DNA of 5,364 bases from Deltaproteobacteria bacterium (lineage in GTDB: Bacteria; Desulfobacterota; Deferrisomatia; Deferrisomatales; Deferrisomataceae): positions 1 through 5,364 of the forward strand of contig JAADGT010000194.1 of assembly GCA_013152215.1 (NCBI GenBank), in the 5' to 3' direction. The notes beneath the pieces were generated by a model, which worked only from the letters and a program-made list of their open reading frames with translations, did not search any database and was not told the origin of the DNA. Below are positions 1 through 5,205 of the stretch, piece after piece; within the stretch, counting starts at the first letter, position 1; each line of letters begins with the position of its first letter. The translations under genes and the position numbers were made by a program.

Positions 1-719
1 ATCCACGCCACGGCGGCCTGCATGGGGTCGCCCACGGCCCGGACCACCGCCTCACCGGAAGCCCGGTCGGGCAGGGCCGCGGCCGCCAGGGCCTGGTCCA
101 CCACCTGGGCCTTGAGCTCGTGGTTGCCCCCGGGCATGGACGACGAAACCCGTCCCCCGGCCGGCACGCCCAGGGCCTCCAGCACGGCCTGCGCCGTGGT
201 GGTTCCGCCCGGCACGCTTTCCGCGATCACCACCCAGGCGGCCCGGGAGGCCAGATACCGGCCGGCCTGCCGGCACCGCTCCCGGAACCCCGGGGGCAGG
301 TCCACGGCGTTGCCGGTGGTGATGCACCGGCCCGGCGCCCCTCCCAGGTCCAGCCGGGGCGTGAGGGGGGGCACCCGGGTGCCGGCGTCCACGATCAGGG
401 GCACCACCTCCAGCCCGTCCAGGGCGGCCTTGGTGATCACCACCGGGCTCGGAGGGCCCAGGGGGTTGCGGGGAATCTCGGGCAGGGTGAGGGGCCGGCC
501 GAACACGAGGAACTCGCTGTCGAGGGCGGCCGTGAACCGGCGCTTCTCGGGCGTCTCCCCCGCGGCCGAGATCCCCGGGATCTCGGCGGTGTCGGTGGAG
601 GCGATCACGCAGGCGAACGCGGGCGGGCCCGCGAGGCCGGACCAGAACCGGCGCCCCGCCTCCGGCTCGAAGCAGAACCGGAGCGAGTCCAAGACGGCGG
701 CGCGAGACGGGCAGGGCAT
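1..719 (-). CDS. cobT: CobT-like nicotinate mononucleotide-dependent phosphoribosyltransferase (TIGR00303/UPF0284 type), 3' end outside window
   Basis: Reading the minus strand from ATG at 719-717 gives 239 uninterrupted residues to the window edge. Recognisable family segments are AEIPGISAAGETPE (45-58), a following AALDSEFLVFG stretch (64-74), ITKAALDGLEVVPLIVDAG (95-113), LGGAPGRCITTGNAV (125-139) and IAESVPGGTTTAQAVLEALG (165-184). The ESVPGGTTTA segment resembles the GEMGIGNTT loop of classical CobT. The family is thought to transfer phosphoribose from nicotinate mononucleotide to the lower-ligand base of cobamides, in the cytoplasm; this is family knowledge, not shown here. Members are usually about 350 residues, so roughly the last third, including the region where classical CobT carries its catalytic glutamate, lies outside. 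The start is supported by GGAGGA at 732-727, seven bases upstream. No cobalamin riboswitch is evident in the short leader. Plus-strand frames across this stretch look like shadows. Confidence 0.85.
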   Translation of the reverse strand, partial: MPCPSRAAVLDSLRFCFEPEAGRRFWSGLAGPPAFACVIASTDTAEIPGISAAGETPEKRRFTAALDSEFLVFGRPLTLPEIPRNPLGPPSPVVITKAALDGLEVVPLIVDAGTRVPPLTPRLDLGGAPGRCITTGNAVDLPPGFRERCRQAGRYLASRAAWVVIAESVPGGTTTAQAVLEALGVPAGGRVSSSMPGGNHELKAQVVDQALAAAALPDRASGEAVVRAVGDPMQAAVAW

Positions 720-750
720 GGGGTTTTCCTCCGGAGACGAGCGGCCGCCT

Positions 751-780
751 ACCCTAGCCCCGGCCAGCCTTCCGGGTCAA
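751..780 (-). promoter_or_regulatory. Candidate sigma70-type promoter for the cobT-like gene
   Basis: On the minus strand TTGACC (780-775) is a 5/6 match to the -35 consensus. It is followed after 18 bases by TAGGGT (756-751), a weak 3/6 -10 match. Transcription would start near 744, leaving about 25 bases of leader with the GGAGGA ribosome site. The -35 lies inside a 14-bp palindrome at 772-785 (arms CCGGGT and ACCCGG around CA), which could be an operator. Position relative to the gene is good; the -10 is poor. Confidence 0.35.
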
Positions 781-810
781 CCCGGGGGGCCTGCGGGGGC
801 GGCAGAGCGG

Positions 811-846
811 GATGTTTCGGTTTTGTTTCGCTCTTTTTTGTTTCGG
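811..846 (+). repeat. Three short direct repeats of GTTTCGG in a T-rich tract
   Basis: GTTTCGG occurs at 814-820 and 840-846, with GTTTCGC at 824-830 between them; the last two are preceded by a T run (TTTTGTTTCG). The tract lies between the two divergent genes and about 40-70 bases upstream of the candidate -35 box of the cytochrome gene, a usual place for activator sites. It stands out from the GC-rich surroundings. No regulator can be named. Confidence 0.35.
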
Positions 847-883
847 TGCACGGCGTGAAAAACTTTGGATAAATCTTTCGATC

Positions 884-912
884 TTGACGGGGAATAGGTT
901 GGATGCTTTGAT
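884..912 (+). promoter_or_regulatory. Candidate sigma70-type promoter for the multiheme cytochrome gene
   Basis: TTGACG (884-889, 5/6 to the -35 consensus), a 17-base spacer and TTTGAT (907-912, 4/6 to the -10 consensus) form the best promoter-like pair in the divergent region. A start near 919 would give a leader of about 100 bases to the ATG at 1021. The local drop in GC agrees with a promoter. Seen by eye only. Confidence 0.45.
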
Positions 913-951
913 CCGGTCGGTCGTGAAGGACTGCACATGGGTTGGGGGGAG

Positions 952-1020
952 AAAGGAGGTGCGCGGAAGGAACGGGTTTGGCGTGAGAATTCTTTTCTAT
1001 TCGGGAAGAGGGGAGTTGTC
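952..1020 (+). promoter_or_regulatory. Cytochrome leader with two ribosome-site-like sequences; start-deciding region
   Basis: GAGGGGAG at 1008-1015 lies five bases before the ATG at 1021 and is the likely ribosome site. A stronger match, AAAGGAGGT at 952-960, has no ATG, GTG or TTG at normal spacing downstream in an open frame, so it appears orphaned. An in-frame ATG at 937 with GAAGGA six bases upstream would add 28 residues before the signal peptide. I prefer 1021 because it gives a signal peptide of normal length. Confidence 0.5.
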
Positions 1021-2853
1021 ATGAAGTCGAGATCGGTTCGAGCGATGTGGGCGGTCGGCGCCGTGTTCGTCGTGGCCGTGGGGGCCCCCTGGGGCGCGGA
1101 CGCCTCCGTGGACGACAGCCAGTGCGTGGAGTGCCACGAGGAGATCGACTACGAGGCCTACTCCGCGTCGGTTCACGGCCGAAACGCGTGCAACAGCTGC
1201 CACTACGACGTGGTGGACATCGAGGAGCACGAGGCCTGCGGGTCGAGGACCCAGGACAAGGTGGAGACCTGCCACCGGTGTCATCCGGACGAGGGCCGGG
1301 AGCACTTTGCCTCGGTGCACATGATGAACGACGTACGCTGCTCCGACTGCCACTCGGATGTGCACTCCATCACAAAATGGGACGGGTCCAAGGCCCGGGT
1401 GGTGGAGGTGTGCTCGGTGTGCCACGAGAGCGAGGAGTACGCCGCCAGCGTCCACGGCAAGGCCGTGGCCGCCGGCAACAACGACTCGGCCGCCTGCAAC
1501 GACTGCCACGGGCTCCACCGGATCGAGGAGCTGGGGGATCCCAACACCCACGAGTACCGGGCGTTCCACACCGACACCTGCCACCGGTGCCATGCCGACG
1601 AGGCCATGATGCGCCGCAACGGGGTGCCCACCATCGCGGTGAAGACCTACGAGGAGAGCTACCACGGCAAGGTGGAGGCCCTGGGCTCGGCCCTGGCCGC
1701 GGGCTGCGCGGACTGCCACGGAGCCCACGGCATCCTGCCCTCCACCGACCCCGCCTCCAGCACCTATCCGGACAACCTGCCCAAAACCTGCGGGAAGTGC
1801 CACCCGGGCTCCACCATCCAGTTCGCCCAGTTCCTGCCCCACGCCGACCACCGGGACAAGGAGAACTACCCGGTGCTCTACTACACCTGGCTGTTCATGA
1901 CGGGGCTGCTCGTGGCGGTGTTCGCGGTGTTCTGGCTCCACACCCTGCTGTGGTGGCGGGCGGCCTACTGGGAGCGGCGCGAGCGGCTGCGCAGGGGGCA
2001 CTACCAGCTGTCGGAGGTGGAGGAGCCCCTCCGGCCCTACCGCCGGTTCAACTGGTTCGACCGCATCCTGCACCTGACCATGATGGCGAGCTTCCTGGGC
2101 CTGGTGGCCACGGGACTTCCCCTGAAGTTCCACGACGCGCCCTGGGCCCCGGCCGTGATGGGGCTGCTGGGAGGCCCCCACCAGGCCGGCTGGATCCACC
2201 GGATCTGCGCGGGGATCACCTTCGCCTACTTCGGGGCCTGCATCGGGTACATCCTGTACTACCTGTTCCTCAAGGACACCGGTGAGACGGTCTGGCAGAA
2301 GCTGGTGGGCCCCGACTCCCTGGTGCCCACCTGGCGGGACGCGAAGGACATCGGCGCCATGGTCCGGTGGTTCTTCGGGTTGGGCCCGGAGCCCACCTTC
2401 GACCGGTGGACCTACTGGGAGAAGTTCGACTTCCTCGCCGTGTTCTGGGGGATGTTCGCCATCGGCGGGTCGGGGCTGCTCCTGTGGTTCCCCGAGTTCT
2501 TCGGCAGGTTCCTGCCGGGGTGGGTCTTCAACGTGGCCATGATCGTGCACAGCGACGAGGCCCTGCTGGCGTCGGGCTTCATCTTCACGGTGCACTTCTT
2601 CAACACCCACTTCCGTCCCGGAAAGTTCCCCATGGATCCGGTGATCTTCACGGGCCGGCTGCCCAAGCACGAGCTGTGGGAGGAGCGCCGTCCGTGGTAC
2701 GAGCGCCTGAAACGCCAAGGGGTGCTGGAGACGCTGCAGGAGGAGCCCACCCCGCCCTTGTGGGATCTGGTGAGCCAGGTGATCGGGTTCACCGCGTTGG
2801 GCGTGGGACTGGTGGGGATCGCCCTGATCGCCTGGGGGTTCCTGGGGCACTGA
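1021..2853 (+). CDS. Inner-membrane nonaheme c-type / b-type fusion cytochrome, CbcL-like
   Basis: 610 residues. Residues 1-28 form a Sec signal peptide ending near ADA. Nine CXXCH heme c sites begin at C35, C57, C84, C107, C131, C159, C187, C229 and C257; recurrent SVHG/SYHGK motifs (H52, H100, H145, H215) may supply distal heme ligands. A membrane domain follows with helices at about 287-311, 347-366, 393-417, 468-490, 500-528 and 583-607. H351, H393, H510 and H525 could ligate two b hemes. Arg-rich loops at 312-342 and 555-565 follow the positive-inside rule, placing the c domain in the periplasm. Nine c hemes fused to a diheme b domain is the architecture of Geobacter CbcL, which passes electrons from menaquinol to periplasmic cytochromes for low-potential acceptors; that role here is inferred. 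The gene stands alone, between its own promoter and a terminator, with no partner subunit in view. Other b561-like c/b fusions of different function are possible. Confidence 0.9.
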   Translation: MKSRSVRAMWAVGAVFVVAVGAPWGADASVDDSQCVECHEEIDYEAYSASVHGRNACNSCHYDVVDIEEHEACGSRTQDKVETCHRCHPDEGREHFASVHMMNDVRCSDCHSDVHSITKWDGSKARVVEVCSVCHESEEYAASVHGKAVAAGNNDSAACNDCHGLHRIEELGDPNTHEYRAFHTDTCHRCHADEAMMRRNGVPTIAVKTYEESYHGKVEALGSALAAGCADCHGAHGILPSTDPASSTYPDNLPKTCGKCHPGSTIQFAQFLPHADHRDKENYPVLYYTWLFMTGLLVAVFAVFWLHTLLWWRAAYWERRERLRRGHYQLSEVEEPLRPYRRFNWFDRILHLTMMASFLGLVATGLPLKFHDAPWAPAVMGLLGGPHQAGWIHRICAGITFAYFGACIGYILYYLFLKDTGETVWQKLVGPDSLVPTWRDAKDIGAMVRWFFGLGPEPTFDRWTYWEKFDFLAVFWGMFAIGGSGLLLWFPEFFGRFLPGWVFNVAMIVHSDEALLASGFIFTVHFFNTHFRPGKFPMDPVIFTGRLPKHELWEERRPWYERLKRQGVLETLQEEPTPPLWDLVSQVIGFTALGVGLVGIALIAWGFLGH

Positions 2854-2858
2854 GCAAA

Positions 2859-2873
2859 GGGGCGCCTCGCCCC
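2859..2873. other. Short GC hairpin after the cytochrome stop codon
   Basis: GGGGCG (2859-2864) and CGCCCC (2868-2873) form a 6-bp stem with a CCT loop, five bases after the stop codon. On the plus strand it is followed by CTTCCTC, a weak tail; on the minus strand it is followed by TTT. It could assist the main terminator, or stop read-through from the convergent pckA gene. Confidence 0.35.
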
Positions 2874-2880
2874 CTTCCTC

Positions 2881-2912
2881 ACCCGGCCCCGAAACGGGGC
2901 CGGGTCTTTTTT
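2881..2912 (+). terminator. Rho-independent terminator of the cytochrome gene
   Basis: A perfect 11-bp GC-rich stem (2881-2891 pairing with 2895-2905) encloses an AAA loop and is followed on the plus strand by CTTTTTT (2906-2912). It lies 27 bases after the cytochrome stop codon. The minus-strand side has no T run, so it acts for the plus-strand gene only. Confidence 0.9.
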
Positions 2913-2935
2913 CCCTCTGCGGCTCGGGAGCCGCC

Positions 2936-2960
2936 AGGCCGCCTAGCTGCCCAGCCGCCT
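2936..2960. repeat. Short degenerate 8-bp tandem repeat, left flank of the palindromic element
   Basis: Units AGCTGCCC (2945-2952) and AGCCGCCT (2953-2960), preceded by a related 9-base unit at 2936-2944, repeat with period eight. The pattern matches the 8-bp array at 3164-3203 on the other side of the palindromic element, in the same orientation. Short, so chance similarity is possible. Confidence 0.45.
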
Positions 2961-3136
2961 AGTGTCATGGTTCGCAAGTCCGTGCATTCCCCGAGGCGGT
3001 GGGGATGGGGGCCCCTCCTTCGCTGAACGGCCGCGCAGGGGCCGCCTCGGCGCGGTCCGCTCGGCCGTCGCGCTTCGTCGGAGCCCCCAGCCCCTCCGCC
3101 GCAATCCGTATACGTTTTTGCGAAACGGAACACTAG
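2959..3136. repeat. 176-bp imperfect palindromic element (MITE/REP-like), copy 1
   Basis: The left end TAGTGTCATGGTTCGCAA (2960-2977) and the reverse complement of the right end, TAGTGTTCCGTTTCGCAA (3135-3118), agree at 14 of 18 positions. The inverted relation continues without gaps through the interior: GGCGGTGGGG at 2995 aligns with GGCGGAGGGG read down from 3100 at the same offset, and 2995-3036 matches the complement of 3100-3059 at about 30 of 42 positions. The symmetry centre is near 3047. CTAG tetranucleotides sit at both ends (2959-2962, 3133-3136). There is no convincing gene inside and no transposase. A second copy lies at 5206-5364 in the opposite orientation. The form fits a miniature inverted-repeat element moved by an enzyme encoded elsewhere, or a large REP/BIME-type repeat; which of the two cannot be decided here. 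As RNA it could form a long hairpin downstream of pckA. Confidence 0.75.
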
Positions 3137-3163
3137 AGCGGGTGGGAATCCGAGAGGTTTTCA

Positions 3164-3203
3164 AGCCTCCCAGCTTCCTAGCTTCCCAGCCTTCTAGCTT
3201 TCC
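3164..3203. repeat. Five 8-bp tandem units, consensus AGCYTYCY
   Basis: Five consecutive octamers begin at 3164, 3172, 3180, 3188 and 3196, all of the form AGC followed by pyrimidines, for example AGCTTCCT (3172-3179) and AGCTTCCC (3180-3187). The array ends eight bases after the pckA stop codon, on its 3' side. Degenerate units of the same period occur at 2936-2960, so the palindromic element sits between two stretches of one repeat type. Such arrays can vary in copy number by slippage. Confidence 0.7.
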
Positions 3204-3211
3204 AGCGGAAG

Positions 3212-4855
3212 CTACCGGCCCGGGCATTGGGCGGCCACGGCCGGGTCGATCCCCTTCCCGCCGTAAGCGGACTCGAAGTGGCTCCGAAACTCTTCGGCGA
3301 GCCTGCGGGCCCGCTCGTCGTAGGCGGCCGGGTCGGGCCAGGTGTTGCGGGGGATCAGCACCTCCGACGGAACGCCGGGGCACTCGCGGGGCACGGCCAG
3401 GTGGAACAGGGGATCTTCCTCGTAGGGGACCTCTTCGAGCTGGCCCGCGAGGGCCGCGTTCACCACGGCCCGGGTCAGGGCGATGTCCATGCGTTGGCCC
3501 ACACCGTAGGGCCCCCCGCTCCAGCCCGTGTTCACCAGGTACACCCGGGTCCCGTGCCGGTCCAGCTTCTCGCCCAGCATCCGGGCGTAGTCCTCGGGGT
3601 TGCGCGGCATGAACGGAGCGCCGAAGAACCGGGAGAAGGTGCTCACCGGCTCCTTGATGCCGGTCTCGGTGCCGGCCAGCTTGCTCGTGTACCCCATGAG
3701 GAACCAGAACATGGCCCGATGCTTGTCCAGCCGGGCCACCGGAGGGAGCACGCCGTTGGCGTCGGCGGCCAGGAACAGGATGGTGGTGGGGTGGCCGCTC
3801 ACCGGAGGGGTCTTGATGTTCGACAGGAACGACAGGGGATAGGCCACCCGGGAGTTGGGGGTGAGCCGGTCGTCGTCCACGTCGAAGGTGCCGTCGGGGT
3901 ACACCATCAGGTTCTCGACGATGGCCCCGTGGTCCAGGGGGTCTGCCTCGTGGAAGGTGGCGTGCCAGATCTCGGGTTCCTTGTCCTGACGCAGGTTGAT
4001 CAGCTTCGCGTAGCACCCGAACTCGAAGTTGGCGATGCCCCGGTCGCTCCACCCGTGCTCGTCGTCGCCCAGCAGGGCCCTGGAGGGGTCGGCCGACAGG
4101 GTGGTCTTGCCGGTGCCCGACAGGCCCAGGAGAAGGGCGCAGTCGCCGGCCTTGCCCTCGTTGGCGGAGCAGTGGAGCGGCAGCACGCCCACCTCGGGCA
4201 GAAGGTAGTTCATCACCGTGAACATCAGCTTCTTGTTCGTCCCGCAGTAGGCCGAGCCGTACACGAGCCCCAGGCGCCGATCGAAGTCCATCACGATGGC
4301 CATGTCCGAGGTCCGGCCGTCCGGGAGCTTGCGCAGCCGACCCTCGTACCGGGAGGCGTCCACCTTGTCCTCCGGCAGGCTCAACAGGACGAACGGCCGC
4401 TCGGCGAACACGCTGCGCTCGATGTCCTCGGGCACCGGTCGGAACATGGTGTGACTGAACAGGGCCGTCAGGGCCCGGGGGGTGACGGTGCGCACCGGCA
4501 AGGCGTAGGTCGAGTCCGCGCCCACCACTCGGTCGGTCACGTACACCCGATCCTTCGTCCCCAGCACCCGACAGGCGTCCTCCCACAGCAGGTCGAAGGT
4601 CTCCGGGTCCATAGGGATGCAGTTGGGCGAGTCCCAGTCGATGGTGGCCTCGCTCTCGGGTCGCCGGACGATGTAGGTGTCCTTCGGGCTCCGGCCGGTG
4701 GACTCGGGCCGGGTCCACGTGGCCAGGGCGCCGGTGGCCAGCGGGATGGCCTCGCGGTGCTCCAGGGCGTCGGCGATCAGCCGTCGACGGTCCGGGTTGT
4801 CGATCCGGCGGTCGTTGGTGTGCAGGGCTTGATCCAGTCGCTCGCGCGGGTCCAT
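3212..4855 (-). CDS. pckA: Phosphoenolpyruvate carboxykinase (ATP)
   Basis: 547 residues, close to the usual 530-540. The enzyme converts oxaloacetate and ATP to phosphoenolpyruvate, ADP and CO2 in the cytoplasm, the committing step of gluconeogenesis from C4 acids. Visible motifs are TGRSPKDTY (53-61, substrate-binding Arg55), KK at 208-209 and LHCSAN (227-232, His228) for Mn binding, the P-loop GLSGTGKTTLS (244-254, Lys250), GDDEHGW (263-269, metal-binding Asp pair), NSRVAYP (334-340, Arg336), MGYTSKLAGTE (387-397) and TGWSGGPYGVG (443-453). These match E. coli PckA landmarks in order, and all expected catalytic residues are present. The ATG at 4855 is chosen because GAGGTGG (4867-4861) lies five bases upstream and because residues before it, from an upstream ATG at 5023, resemble no PEPCK. 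The gene is monocistronic and convergent with the cytochrome gene. No T-tailed terminator follows it directly; the hairpins beyond 3203 may serve. Confidence 0.97.
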   Translation of the reverse strand: MDPRERLDQALHTNDRRIDNPDRRRLIADALEHREAIPLATGALATWTRPESTGRSPKDTYIVRRPESEATIDWDSPNCIPMDPETFDLLWEDACRVLGTKDRVYVTDRVVGADSTYALPVRTVTPRALTALFSHTMFRPVPEDIERSVFAERPFVLLSLPEDKVDASRYEGRLRKLPDGRTSDMAIVMDFDRRLGLVYGSAYCGTNKKLMFTVMNYLLPEVGVLPLHCSANEGKAGDCALLLGLSGTGKTTLSADPSRALLGDDEHGWSDRGIANFEFGCYAKLINLRQDKEPEIWHATFHEADPLDHGAIVENLMVYPDGTFDVDDDRLTPNSRVAYPLSFLSNIKTPPVSGHPTTILFLAADANGVLPPVARLDKHRAMFWFLMGYTSKLAGTETGIKEPVSTFSRFFGAPFMPRNPEDYARMLGEKLDRHGTRVYLVNTGWSGGPYGVGQRMDIALTRAVVNAALAGQLEEVPYEEDPLFHLAVPRECPGVPSEVLIPRNTWPDPAAYDERARRLAEEFRSHFESAYGGKGIDPAVAAQCPGR

Positions 4856-4900
4856 CGTGTCCACCTCGGGTTCGAAGTATGGGGCGCGGGTCCATAGGTT

Positions 4901-4949
4901 CCCAGCGGAACTGGGCACGGAGTGTAGGAGAATCGCTGGGGGAAAACAA
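4901..4949 (-). promoter_or_regulatory. Candidate pckA promoter with small inverted repeat at the start region
   Basis: On the minus strand TTGTTT (4949-4944, 3/6 to the -35 consensus), a 17-base spacer and TACACT (4926-4921, 4/6 to the -10 consensus) form a modest sigma70-like pair, with a start near 4914 and a leader of about 60 bases. A 5-bp inverted repeat, CCCAG and CTGGG around CGGAA (4901-4915), overlaps the presumed start site and could be an operator or a small leader hairpin. Confidence 0.35.
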
Positions 4950-5059
4950 CCGGGCGGTTGGTGGAGGGGTTGCTTCGGGGCCTTCTTCGGATACCCTGTT
5001 CGATCCCGGACCGCGTCCGGCATGGGGTCTTCCGGCCGCGTGCGTATCAGGGGCCAGAA

Positions 5060-5135
5060 TTCAGAGTACAGTGGACAGGAAAATCGCAGCAGCGGCTTTC
5101 CCCTGTCCTCTGTCCACCGAGTCCTGATTCCTGAA
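5060..5135. repeat. Inverted repeat in the pckA upstream region
   Basis: GTGGACAG (5071-5078) and its complement CTGTCCAC (5110-5117) form a perfect 8-bp inverted repeat 31 bases apart. An alternative pairing joins GGACAGG (5073-5079) with CCTGTCC (5102-5108). TTCAG (5060-5064) and CTGAA (5131-5135) extend the symmetry outward. There is no T tail, so it is not a standard terminator. The rest of 4950-5205 shows no gene; the plus-strand open frame of 118 codons starting at 4857 lacks support. Confidence 0.45.
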
Positions 5136-5205
5136 AATGCAGGTTCCTTGCCCCCCGATCAGGGAGCGACAGCGCCCGTTTATCCGTCGGGTTTCTCGAA
5201 ACCGG

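Noticed and set aside
22..872. Long plus-strand open frames across the left end
   Set aside because: They lie opposite a minus-strand frame with clear CobT-family motifs. Their translations are Arg/Pro/Gly-rich low-complexity sequence typical of shadows in GC-rich DNA.
720..1020. Cobalamin riboswitch or small RNA gene in the divergent region
   Set aside because: The leader of the cobT-like gene is short, and I could not find a B12-box-like conserved core or a tRNA-like fold on either strand.
997..2850. 617-codon minus-strand open frame opposite the cytochrome gene
   Set aside because: Its translation is His/Gly/Val-rich with no recognisable motif, while the plus strand encodes nine ordered CXXCH motifs and membrane helices.
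3164..3203. CRISPR-like array
   Set aside because: Units are eight bases long and directly adjacent, with no spacers, so this is a simple tandem repeat.
3227..4897. 556-codon plus-strand frame opposite pckA
   Set aside because: It is a shadow of the pckA frame, with Val/Gly/His-rich composition and no motif.
2943..4949. 668-codon minus-strand frame overlapping pckA and the palindromic element
   Set aside because: It is an out-of-frame reading of pckA extended into the repeat. The tail rich in Arg comes from the repeated element, not from a protein family.
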